From Actinomycetota bacterium (GTDB lineage: Bacteria; Actinomycetota; Thermoleophilia; Gaiellales; Gaiellaceae): a stretch of DNA of 15,440 nucleotides. The position numbers were made by a program, and so were the translations under genes. The stretch is from the NCBI GenBank assembly GCA_013821525.1, contig JACDGR010000033.1, positions 1-15,440 of the forward strand, read 5' to 3'. This document shows, in pieces, positions 7,137 through 13,783 of this stretch; within the stretch, counting starts at the first letter, position 1, and each line of letters opens with the position of its first letter. The notes under the pieces are model-generated. The model did not search any database. It was not told the DNA's origin and saw only the letters and a list, made by a program, of their open reading frames with translations.

Positions 7137-7164
7137 TCGTCCCTGAGGACGACGCAGATCGTCC
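7137..7164 (+). other. Two mutually exclusive hairpins immediately after glgP
   Basis: Directly after the glgP TAA, TCGTCC (7137-7142) pairs with GGACGA (7147-7152) across a CTGA loop. The same GGACGA can instead pair with a second TCGTCC (7159-7164) across a 6-nt loop. All arms are perfect 6-bp matches. The first hairpin, at the stop codon, could protect the mRNA 3' end or act as a weak terminator, but there is no T-run. Competition between two stems is formally the layout of an attenuator, though no leader peptide or ligand-binding domain is visible. Role unproven. Confidence 0.4.
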
Positions 7165-7186
7165 GCGCAGCCGACGGGCCCATTTG

Positions 7187-7214
7187 TAGCGTGAGCTGAA
7201 ACACAATTCAGCTC
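7187..7214 (+). promoter_or_regulatory. Promoter with operator-like inverted repeat ahead of the MFS exporter gene
   Basis: GAGCTGAA (7193-7200) and TTCAGCTC (7207-7214) are perfect 8-bp inverted arms around a 6-nt AT-rich centre. With one T-G wobble and flanking C-G pairs the symmetry extends to about 11 bp per arm. TAGCGT (7187-7192) directly in front fits a TANNNT -10 hexamer, so the transcription start would fall inside the repeat. That is the classic site for a TetR- or MarR-type repressor of a drug exporter. No regulator gene is next to the exporter, so the cognate protein would act from elsewhere. The Shine-Dalgarno AAAGG (7218-7222) follows, before ATG 7234. Confidence 0.55.
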
Positions 7215-7233
7215 GCGAAAGGCAGGCATTCCA

Positions 7234-8670
7234 ATGGTCGCATCGGCAAGACGCAAGTGGTGGGCGCTCGCCCTCCTCAGCGTCGTTCAGTTCATGGTCG
7301 TCCTCGACATCGCGATCGTGAACGTCGCCTTGCCGTCGATCCAGGTCGACCTCCACTTCTCCCAGGAGAACCTCCAGTGGGTGATCAGCGCCTACGCGCT
7401 CGTCTTCGGCGGTCTGCTGCTCCTAGGCGGGCGCATGGCCGACATGCTCGGACGCCGCCGCGTCTTCATGGCCGGCCTCGCCGTCTTCACACTCGGCTCG
7501 CTCGCCGCAGGGCTCGCCTGGAGCGAGGCCTCGCTGATCGGCGCACGCTCGATCCAGGGCCTCGGCGCCGCGATCATCTCCCCCGCCGCGCTCTCGATCC
7601 TGATGACGACGTTCCGCGAAGGCCGCGAGCGCAACATCGCGCTCGGCGTCTGGGGCGCCGTCGGCGGCTTCGGCGCCGCAGCCGGGGTGCTCCTCGGCGG
7701 CGTCTTCACCGACGCGCTCAGCTGACAGTGGATCTTCTTCATCAACGTGCCGGTCGGCGTGACCGCGATCGCCGTCGCGACGACGCTGCTCGGCGAGAGC
7801 CGCGACACCCGCGCGCAGAGCTTCGACGCGCTCGGCGCCGTGCTCGTCACCCTCGGCCTCTCGACCGCCGTCTTCGGGATCACGCAGGCCTCGAGCTACG
7901 GGTGGAGCTCTGCGCAGACGATCGGCATCTTCGCCGCCGCACTCACGCTGCTCGTCGCGTTCGTCTACGCCGAGACGCGCGCGTCCGACCCGCTGATGGA
8001 CTTCGGCATCTTCCGCACGAAGACCGTCGCCGGCGCGAACGTCGCAGGATTCATCCTCGGCACCGCGCTCTTCTCGATGTTCCTGATGCTGACGCTGTAT
8101 ATGCAGCAGGTGCTCGGCTACTCCGCGATGAAGACGGGCGTCGCCTATCTCGCCGTCGCCGGCTCCTCGATCTTCTGGGCCGGTCTCGCGTCCGTGCTCG
8201 TGACGAAGGTCGGCGTCAAGCCCGTCCTCGTCACCGGCATGAGCCTGCTCACCGTCGGGCTCCTGTACTTCACGCAGGTGTCGGTCGGCGGCTCCTACCT
8301 CGCAGACCTCCTGCCCGGCTTCCTGATCGTCGGGATCGGCATGGCGTTCTCGTTCGTACCGATCTCGATCGCTGCGCTCGCAGGCGTCGAGGAGCGCGAC
8401 GCGGGCCTCGCCTCCGGCCTGATCAACACGTCGCAGCAGATCGGCGGCGCGCTCGGCATCGCCGTCCTCTCGACGATCGCCGTCACGCACACAGGCGACG
8501 CCGCGAAGGGCGGTGCTGCCGTCCCCGACGCAATGACGACTGGCTTCCACGCCGCGTTCTGGGTCGGGGCCGCGATCGCCGCGGCTGGCGTCGTCGCGTC
8601 GATCGTGCTCGTGCGCCGCGACGAGCTGGAGCAGGCGCCTGTGCTCGACGCGGAACCTGTACCCGCCTAG
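7234..8670 (+). pseudogene. DHA2-family MFS multidrug exporter interrupted by one in-frame TGA
   Basis: The frame from ATG 7234 to TAG 8668-8670 encodes a normal-length (about 478 residues) drug:proton antiporter of the EmrB/QacA (DHA2, 14-helix) group, except that codon 164 (7723-7725) is TGA. Before it are the family motif LDIAIVNVALP (24-34), motif A GRMADMLGRRR (67-77 region) and motif C GAVGGFGAAAGVLLGG. After it, in the same frame, QWIFFINVPVG and the remaining helices continue without other damage. Relatives read LSWQWIFFINVPVG, so TGA replaces a TGG tryptophan codon by one base. Possibilities are a fresh nonsense mutation, a base-call error, or readthrough of UGA, which is followed by C, a leaky context. 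A fragment restarting at GTG 7747 would lack the first five helices and is unlikely to work alone. A Shine-Dalgarno (AAAGG) and an operator-like repeat precede the gene. Confidence 0.8.
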
Positions 8671-8685
8671 GCCGAAGCCTGTCTG

Positions 8686-8716
8686 CCGCGGGGTGGGGGT
8701 CCCTCCCGCCCCGCGG
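8686..8716 (+). terminator. Strong GC hairpin downstream of the MFS gene
   Basis: Fourteen positions on each side (8686-8699 with 8703-8716) pair around a TCC loop, with only two G-T wobbles. The outer arms are CCGCGGGG and CCCCGCGG. It begins 16 bp after the exporter stop codon and 42 bp before the next start. The trailing sequence TGAGTATTTAGG has only a short T stretch, so termination would rest mainly on stem strength, as is common in high-GC actinobacteria. It separates the exporter from the CAP-domain gene. Confidence 0.7.
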
Positions 8717-8757
8717 TGAGTATTTAGGCGCTCGCCGGGCCTGCCGATAGGCGCCCT

Positions 8758-9465
8758 ATGGGGGTCGCGGATCGGGACTGGTGCCGCGAGCAGCCGCGCC
8801 CGAAAGAGAGCCTCGCTCCGAAGATCATCTTGGCCGTGCTTGCGGTGGCCGGACTCGTCTTGCTCGTAGCCCACTCGCGACACCACGCCGTAGCCGATCC
8901 GGAGCATGTTGTGCATCACGAGCTTTCGATCGGAGCCGGACACGGTCTCGGGATCCCGATCAAGGGCGCGCCGCTCTACGCACGGAACGACCCCTGGAAG
9001 AAGTACCTCGCCGACGACCACACCTGCCCCGCCGCCGAGAACGTCGACGTGCTCGTCAACGTGCAGGCGAGCTCGATGATCTGCCTGATCAACTTCGCGC
9101 GCCAGCAGCGGGGTCTGAACCCGCTCCCCGTGTCCTCGAAGCTGACGGTGGCAGCGCGCCTCAAAGGCGAAGCGATTGCACGTTGCCGTGTCTTCGCCCA
9201 CGCACCCTGCGGTGGTGACCCGCACGACGTCGCAGTGCAGGCCGGCTACACCGTCGGCTCCTGGGGCGAGAACATCCTCATCGCCGACGGCCCCTGGGCA
9301 GCTCCCCGGCCCGCGCTCGACGGCTGGCTCAACTCGCCCGGGCACCGCGAGAACCTCTTCCGCCCGGAATGGAGGGTGCAGTCGATCTACGTGGTCAAGC
9401 TCAGCTCGTTCCCCGGCTTCCGGTCCCCGACGCTCTGGGTGTCGGAGTTCGGCGACCGGCCGTAA
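8758..9465 (+). CDS. Membrane-anchored CAP/SCP (PR-1-like) domain protein
   Basis: A 235-residue protein with a short cytoplasmic N-terminus, one hydrophobic segment (IILAVLAVAGLVLLVAH, about 23-39) acting as signal anchor or signal peptide, and an extracytoplasmic CAP domain (about 105-232). CAP hallmarks are ICLINFARQQRGLNPL, ARLKGEAIARC, FAHAPC (His148), GSWGENI (Glu171) and the terminal WLNSPGHRENL (His196) followed by WVSEFG (Glu230). These His/Glu residues match the conserved CAP tetrad. Cys90/Cys109 and Cys143/Cys151 could form disulphides outside the cell. Bacterial CAP proteins are widespread secreted proteins of mostly unknown function; some bind lipids or act on the cell wall. The start is ATG 8758 with only a weak Shine-Dalgarno-like TAGGCG. 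It is single-gene, bounded by the hairpin terminator upstream and a 43-bp gap before the aldo/keto reductase, with which it could be cotranscribed. Confidence 0.85.
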   Translation: MGVADRDWCREQPRPKESLAPKIILAVLAVAGLVLLVAHSRHHAVADPEHVVHHELSIGAGHGLGIPIKGAPLYARNDPWKKYLADDHTCPAAENVDVLVNVQASSMICLINFARQQRGLNPLPVSSKLTVAARLKGEAIARCRVFAHAPCGGDPHDVAVQAGYTVGSWGENILIADGPWAAPRPALDGWLNSPGHRENLFRPEWRVQSIYVVKLSSFPGFRSPTLWVSEFGDRP

Positions 9466-9508
9466 CCTCGGGATGATTGAACACCCGCGGACGGGATAGA
9501 GGGCACGC

Positions 9509-10372
9509 ATGACCGACACCCTCACCGCCGCGGGCAGCGGCACCTTCGCAATCGGCGGCGACCTGACCGTCACGCGCCTCGGCTTCGGCGCGATGCGCAT
9601 CGTCGGCCCCGGCGTCTGGGGCGAGCCAGCTGACCACGACGAGGTGATCCGCGTGCTCCGCCGCGCGGTCGAGCTCGGCGTCGACTTCATCGACACCGCC
9701 GACTCCTACGGGCCCGAGATCAGCGAGCGCCTGATCCACGAGGCGCTCCACCCCTACCCCGACGACCTCGTGATCGCGACCAAGGCCGGCTTCCTGCGCA
9801 CCGGCCCCGAAAGGTGGCACATGCTCGGCAAGCCCGAGTACCTGCGCCAGCAGTGCGAGCTCAGCCTTCGTCGCCTCGGCCTCGAGCGCATCGACCTCTT
9901 TCAGCTCCACCGCATCGACCCCGCGTTCCCGCTCGCCGAGCAGATGGGCGTCCTCTCCGACCTGCAGTCCGAGGGGAAGATCCGCCATATCGGCCTCTCG
10001 GAGGTCTCGGTCGAGGAGCTGCGCGCCGCGCAGGAGCTGACGACGATCGCGACCGTCCAGAACCTCTACAACCTGACAAACCGAGACGCCGAGGACGTGC
10101 TCGACGCCTGCGAGGCCGAGGAGATCGGCTTCATCCCCTGGTTCCCGATTGCGACCGGCAAGCTCGCCCGCCCGGGCGGCCCGCTCGACGCGCTCGCCTC
10201 CGAGACGGGCGCAACGCCTGCGCAGCTCGCGCTCGCGTGGCTGCTGCGCCGCTCACCCGTGATGCTGCCGATCCCCGGCACGAGCACCGTCGCTCACGTC
10301 GAGGAGAACATCGCCGCCGCCGGCGTCGAGCTGAGCGACGATCAGTTCGCGTCGCTCGCGAACGCCTCGTAA
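9509..10372 (+). CDS. Aldo/keto reductase
   Basis: A 287-residue NADPH-dependent oxidoreductase with the AKR (beta/alpha)8 barrel. The catalytic tetrad is all present: Asp62 and Tyr67 in DTADSYG, Lys92 in ATKAGF, and His134 in FQLHRIDP. Other family marks are LGFGAMRIVG near the start, IRHIGLSE (158-165) and the cofactor-binding C-terminal IPGTSTVAHVEENI (255-268). It reduces aldehydes or ketones; the physiological substrate cannot be told from sequence. ATG 9509 has a good Shine-Dalgarno, GAGGG at 9499-9503. Length is normal for the shorter bacterial AKRs of the Tas/YajO-like type. The last 31 bp overlap the 3' end of the convergent SWIM gene; both termini look natural. Confidence 0.93.
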   Translation: MTDTLTAAGSGTFAIGGDLTVTRLGFGAMRIVGPGVWGEPADHDEVIRVLRRAVELGVDFIDTADSYGPEISERLIHEALHPYPDDLVIATKAGFLRTGPERWHMLGKPEYLRQQCELSLRRLGLERIDLFQLHRIDPAFPLAEQMGVLSDLQSEGKIRHIGLSEVSVEELRAAQELTTIATVQNLYNLTNRDAEDVLDACEAEEIGFIPWFPIATGKLARPGGPLDALASETGATPAQLALAWLLRRSPVMLPIPGTSTVAHVEENIAAAGVELSDDQFASLANAS

Positions 10373-10947
10373 GCGCGCTCAAGCACGTCGGCGAGATCCT
10401 GCTCGCCGACCATGATCTCGCTGCGCCCGAGGCGCTTCAACACCGCACCTGGCGGGAACGCGCGCACCTCGCCGGGCGCCGGTAGCTCGCCGCCGGCCCA
10501 CGGGTCGCCGCCCGTGACGACCTCGTCGAGAATGCAGCCGCGCCAGCGCAGCAGCAGCACCGGCTGCTCATCGATCGCATCCGCGAACGCGACGCCGACC
10601 GCCGCAACGTGCTCGCACGCACCGCCCTCGTCACACGAGCAAGCGCGCCGGATCATCCGCGCGCGCGGGACGAGCGGCTCCTCCCAGTCCTCCGCCATCA
10701 GGTGCTGCAGGTGCGACGACTGCGTCTTCCCCGTGACCGCATCGGCAAGCGCGCCGCGCCCACGCGCGTAGCTGACCATCGCCTCCCAGATCCGCTGCGG
10801 CACGCGCTCGGCGCGCAAGGTGACAGTGCACTCGCCGACGTGCGCGACGACCGAACCGACCTTCACCTCGAGCGAGTCGACCTCCGGCGCCATCGCCGTG
10901 TCGCCCGCGATCGCCGCAAGCACTGCACGCGCCCACGGACCTCTCAT
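10342..10947 (-). CDS. SWIM zinc-finger protein, SNF2-associated
   Basis: A 201-residue protein starting MRGPWARAVL. The SWIM motif is C-X-C-X5-C-X-H, with Cys103, Cys105, Cys111 and His113 in RACSCDEGGACEHVAAV. SWIM fingers bind DNA or protein and are commonly encoded next to bacterial SNF2 helicases, so this is probably a partner subunit. The N-terminal half (about 22-60) is a beta-rich segment with VGSVVAHVGECTVTLRA, followed by WEAMVSYARGRGALADAV. The C-terminus carries a helix ending LADVLERAYEAFASDAN. The frame stays open far upstream, inside the helicase gene, but ATG 10947 is chosen because it forms an ATGA overlap with the helicase stop and has a strong AGGAGGT ribosome binding site 6-7 nt before it. 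The two genes are therefore an operon with coupled translation. The 3' end overlaps the convergent aldo/keto reductase by 31 bp. Confidence 0.88.
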   Translation of the reverse strand: MRGPWARAVLAAIAGDTAMAPEVDSLEVKVGSVVAHVGECTVTLRAERVPQRIWEAMVSYARGRGALADAVTGKTQSSHLQHLMAEDWEEPLVPRARMIRRACSCDEGGACEHVAAVGVAFADAIDEQPVLLLRWRGCILDEVVTGGDPWAGGELPAPGEVRAFPPGAVLKRLGRSEIMVGEQDLADVLERAYEAFASDAN

Positions 10948-13742
10948 ACGGCGACCTCCTGCTCGACCGCATCCGGTGCAAGTGCAACTGCTGCGCGGAT
11001 CGCGCCGAGGTCGAGATCGCCGAGCCAGTCGTCGGACGTGCCCGCCATCACCTTCGCTACGAGCTCGCGCTTCGAGTCGAGCAGCGCGTCGATTCGCTCC
11101 TCGAGCGTTCCCGAGCAGATCAGGGAGTGCACGAACACCGGCTTGCGCTGCCCAAGGCGATGCGCACGGTCGGTCGCCTGCTGCTCGACCGCCGGGTTCC
11201 ACCAGCGGTCGAAGTGGAAAACGTGATTCGCCGCCGGCAGGTTGAGGCCGCGGCCTCCCGCGCGGATCGAGATGACGAGGATCGACGGCCCCTCCGGCGT
11301 CGCGAATGCGGCCAGCAGCTCGTCGCGCTGCCGCGCGTTCAGGCGACCGTGGAAGAAGCCGACCTGCCGGCCCGTCTGCTCCTCGAGGTACGGCACGAGC
11401 CGGTCGAAGCTCGGGTACTGCGTGAAGACGAGCGCCTTGTCGTCGGCCGGCATCTCGCCGAGCAACTCGACCATCCGCTCGAGCTTCCCGGAGCGGCCCG
11501 CGAGCGGCTGGCCGGTGTGCAGCAACATCTCGGGGTGGTTGCACACCTGCTTCAGGTGGCCGAGCATCGCGAGCACCGCCCCACGCCGCCCGAAGCGGTC
11601 GTCGTGCGCCTCGATCCGCGGCATCCAGTTGTCGACCGTCGCCTGGTATAGGCTCGCCTGCTCGACCGTCAGCCGGCAGTAGTCCTTCTCGACCGTGATC
11701 GGCGGTAGGTCGAGCTCGACCTCCGGTGAGTCCTTCGCGCGGCGCAGGATGAACGGCTTCACGACCGCGCGCAGCCGCTCGAGCGCCGGCTCGTCATTCG
11801 TCAGCTGAATCGGCCGCGCGAACGTGCGCCCGAACCACTCGCGCGAGCCGAGCAGGCCCGGGTTGAGGATGTCCATCAACGCCCACAGCTCGCCGAGATG
11901 GTTCTCGATCGGCGTGCCCGTCATCGCGACGCGGCGACGCGCGGAGATCTGCCGCAGCGCACGCGCGCGCTTCGTCGCCGGGTTCTTCACGTCCTGTGCC
12001 TCGTCGAGCAGCAGCCGGTCCCAGCGGATCTCACCGAGCGTGTCGATGTCGCGCGTGACGATGTCGTAAGAGGTGATGACGACGTCGACCTCCTGCACGC
12101 ATCTGAGCAGCGCATCGTCGGCGAGCCGGTCGCTGCCGTGATGAAGGTGCACACGCAGGCTGGGCGCGAAGCGCTCGACCTCGGCGAGCCACTGCCGCGC
12201 CACGCTCATCGGGCAGACGACCAGCGTCGGCCCCATCGCGTCACGGCCGAACTGCTCGCGCTCGCTCATCAGCATCGCGATCGCCTGCACCGTCTTACCG
12301 AGCCCCATGTCGTCGGCGAGCACCGCGCCGATCCCCAGGTCTCCGAGCATCCGCAGCCAGCCGTGGCCGCGCTCCTGGAAGCCGAAGAGCGGGAACGTCA
12401 TCCCGGGCGGCGCAGGCATCGGCGCGAAGCGCGCGTCGCCCTGCAGCAGATCGCTCAGCGACGTATCGAGCGAGACCGCGCCCATCTCGAGGCCCGCTTC
12501 GTCGACCTCGATCCCCGACGCGGCGCGCACGAGATCCACGACACCCCCGCCCGCCTTGCGCTTCTCGAGGAAGCGCAGCGCGCGGCCGACCTCCGAGGGG
12601 CGGATCGCATGCCAACGACCGCCCGCGTGCACGACGGGCGCCTTCGCGGCTGCGAGCTCGCGCAGCTGCTGCTCGCTGAGGTCGACGTCGCCGACCGCAA
12701 GCTTCCAGTCGAACGACGCGAGGTCGCTCGTCGACATGAACCCTGCGCGCTCGGGACCGCCGCTCGCGGTCAGGTTCGCGCGGATGCGCGTCGGTGCGCG
12801 CACCCAGGACGACGGCAGGAGCACCGGCACGTTGCGCTTTTCCAGCTGCGGCATCAGCTCGCGCAGGAAGTAGGAGACGTCCTCGGTGTCGAGCTCGACC
12901 TCGCTCGGCTCCTCCTCGTCGAACTCGATGCCGCCCTCGCCGAGCAGCGGCGCGAGCTCGTCGAGCTGCGCCGCGAGATCGGTGTACGGGTCGCCGTCGC
13001 GCACGAACTCGAAGCCCTCGCTGCCCTGCCAGAGGAGCGACGCCGGCAGCGCGAGCGTCGGATCGTCGCCCGCGTGCAGCCACAGCTCGAGGCCGAGCGA
13101 GTCGCTGCCTGGGCGCTCGTCGAGGTGCAGGCCGAGCAGCCACGGCGTCGCCGTCAGCTGCTGCAGGCCGGCGTCGACCCAGCGCGAGAGGCGCCGTTCG
13201 AGCGCGCCGTAGGTGGGGCCGGGCGGCAGATCCGGGTCAGGCGCGGTCAGCCCCGCGAGCAGGTTGACGAGCGCCTGCGAGCGGCCGAGCTCCATTCCCT
13301 CGCCGAGCTCGACGCCGGCCTCGATCAGTCGGTCGCGGGCGATCCGGTCGACGAGCAGCGGGTAGAGCTCGTCGATCGCGCCGCTCACAGCAGGTGCTGC
13401 GGCGGCGATCGAGTCGAGCTCGCCCTGGATCGACTCGTCGAGGGTCGCGCCCCAGAACGCGTACCAGGTGGTGCCGCCCCGGGTCAGCTGCGGGTTGACG
13501 AGCCCCTCGCTGACCGCACGGCGGGCCAGGGCGACGACAGCGAAGGCCGTGCGGGCGCTCGCGCCGAGGTCGTGGCGCTCCGCTGAGGCGAGGGAGACGA
13601 GCTCGCCGAGGGAGAGACGGCGGCCGGTCCGGAGCTCATCTGCCAGATAGATCTCGACCGGATCCCCGATCTCGACAGGGCCGAGCGCAAACGCGGTGTC
13701 GTTCTGCCAGACGATCTCGAGGGGCTGGGTGGGATCGGGCAC
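10944..13742 (-). CDS. SNF2/Rad54-family DNA-dependent ATPase (bacterial type with helicase-associated N-terminus)
   Basis: A 932-residue protein. The N-terminal half (about 1-440) is the domain associated with bacterial SNF2 helicases (SNF2_N_2/PF12419-like, from memory), with an acidic stretch FDEEEPSEVELDTED. The C-terminal half has both RecA lobes: LADDMGLGKTVQ with Walker A Lys483, LVVCPMSV, LLLDEAQ with DEAQ box at 580-583, AMTGTPIENHLGELW, LVFTQYPSF, RAGGRGLNLPAANHVFHFDRWWNP, and motif VI QQATDRAHRLGQ (854-865). It moves along double-stranded DNA using ATP and probably works in repair, transcription or chromatin-like remodelling with the coupled SWIM protein. The longest frame begins at GTG 13799, but that would overlap mutS2 and its promoter. 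GTG 13742 is preferred because TACGAT (13756-13751) stands 8 nt before it, the spacing of a leaderless transcript. GTG 13775 is a third option. GC and codon use match the core genome. Confidence 0.93.
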   Translation of the reverse strand: MPDPTQPLEIVWQNDTAFALGPVEIGDPVEIYLADELRTGRRLSLGELVSLASAERHDLGASARTAFAVVALARRAVSEGLVNPQLTRGGTTWYAFWGATLDESIQGELDSIAAAAPAVSGAIDELYPLLVDRIARDRLIEAGVELGEGMELGRSQALVNLLAGLTAPDPDLPPGPTYGALERRLSRWVDAGLQQLTATPWLLGLHLDERPGSDSLGLELWLHAGDDPTLALPASLLWQGSEGFEFVRDGDPYTDLAAQLDELAPLLGEGGIEFDEEEPSEVELDTEDVSYFLRELMPQLEKRNVPVLLPSSWVRAPTRIRANLTASGGPERAGFMSTSDLASFDWKLAVGDVDLSEQQLRELAAAKAPVVHAGGRWHAIRPSEVGRALRFLEKRKAGGGVVDLVRAASGIEVDEAGLEMGAVSLDTSLSDLLQGDARFAPMPAPPGMTFPLFGFQERGHGWLRMLGDLGIGAVLADDMGLGKTVQAIAMLMSEREQFGRDAMGPTLVVCPMSVARQWLAEVERFAPSLRVHLHHGSDRLADDALLRCVQEVDVVITSYDIVTRDIDTLGEIRWDRLLLDEAQDVKNPATKRARALRQISARRRVAMTGTPIENHLGELWALMDILNPGLLGSREWFGRTFARPIQLTNDEPALERLRAVVKPFILRRAKDSPEVELDLPPITVEKDYCRLTVEQASLYQATVDNWMPRIEAHDDRFGRRGAVLAMLGHLKQVCNHPEMLLHTGQPLAGRSGKLERMVELLGEMPADDKALVFTQYPSFDRLVPYLEEQTGRQVGFFHGRLNARQRDELLAAFATPEGPSILVISIRAGGRGLNLPAANHVFHFDRWWNPAVEQQATDRAHRLGQRKPVFVHSLICSGTLEERIDALLDSKRELVAKVMAGTSDDWLGDLDLGAIRAAVALAPDAVEQEVAV

Positions 13743-13783
13743 GACCGACCATCGTAGCGAGGCACCTTCGTACACTCGTGTGT
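13743..13783. promoter_or_regulatory. Compact divergent promoter pair for the SNF2 operon and mutS2, leaderless type
   Basis: Only 41 bp separate the two chosen GTG starts. On the plus strand TACACT (13771-13776) is followed by 7 nt and then GTG 13784. On the minus strand TACGAT (13756-13751) is followed by 8 nt and then GTG 13742. Both fit TANNNT -10 hexamers placed so that transcription begins at or within a base or two of the start codon. No Shine-Dalgarno is present for either gene. The -35 regions would lie in the opposite gene or overlap the other promoter, so the two directions may compete. Hexamers are seen; promoter activity is inferred. Confidence 0.5.

Noticed and set aside
5361..7256. 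631-codon open frame antisense to glgP on the minus strand
   Set aside because: Its residue content (V/A/D/E/R/G-rich, no motif) is what third-position GC bias produces opposite a real gene; the plus strand encodes an unmistakable GT35 phosphorylase.
7723..7731. Selenocysteine at the MFS in-frame TGA
   Set aside because: No convincing stem-loop just downstream with a SECIS-like apical loop was seen, and the family residue there is Trp, not Cys or Sec.
7257..8750. 497-codon +2-shifted frame over the MFS gene, which is not interrupted by the TGA
   Set aside because: It is almost all Arg/Pro/Ala/Gly without hydrophobic segments, whereas the interrupted frame encodes textbook DHA2 helices. Its openness does not imply a frameshift.
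7423..9696. 757-codon minus-strand open frame across the MFS, CAP and AKR genes
   Set aside because: Low-complexity A/R/E/D/G composition, no recognisable domain, and it spans three plus-strand genes with clear families and ribosome binding sites.
10342..11544. 400-codon version of the SWIM gene starting inside the SNF2 gene
   Set aside because: The extra 199 codons are out of frame with the conserved SNF2 motor motifs they overlap and are Arg/Ala-rich; ATG 10947 has AGGAGGT and an ATGA junction.
11898..13586. 562-codon plus-strand open frame inside the SNF2 gene
   Set aside because: Arg/Ala/Glu/Asp-biased shadow of the SNF2 reading frame with no domain.
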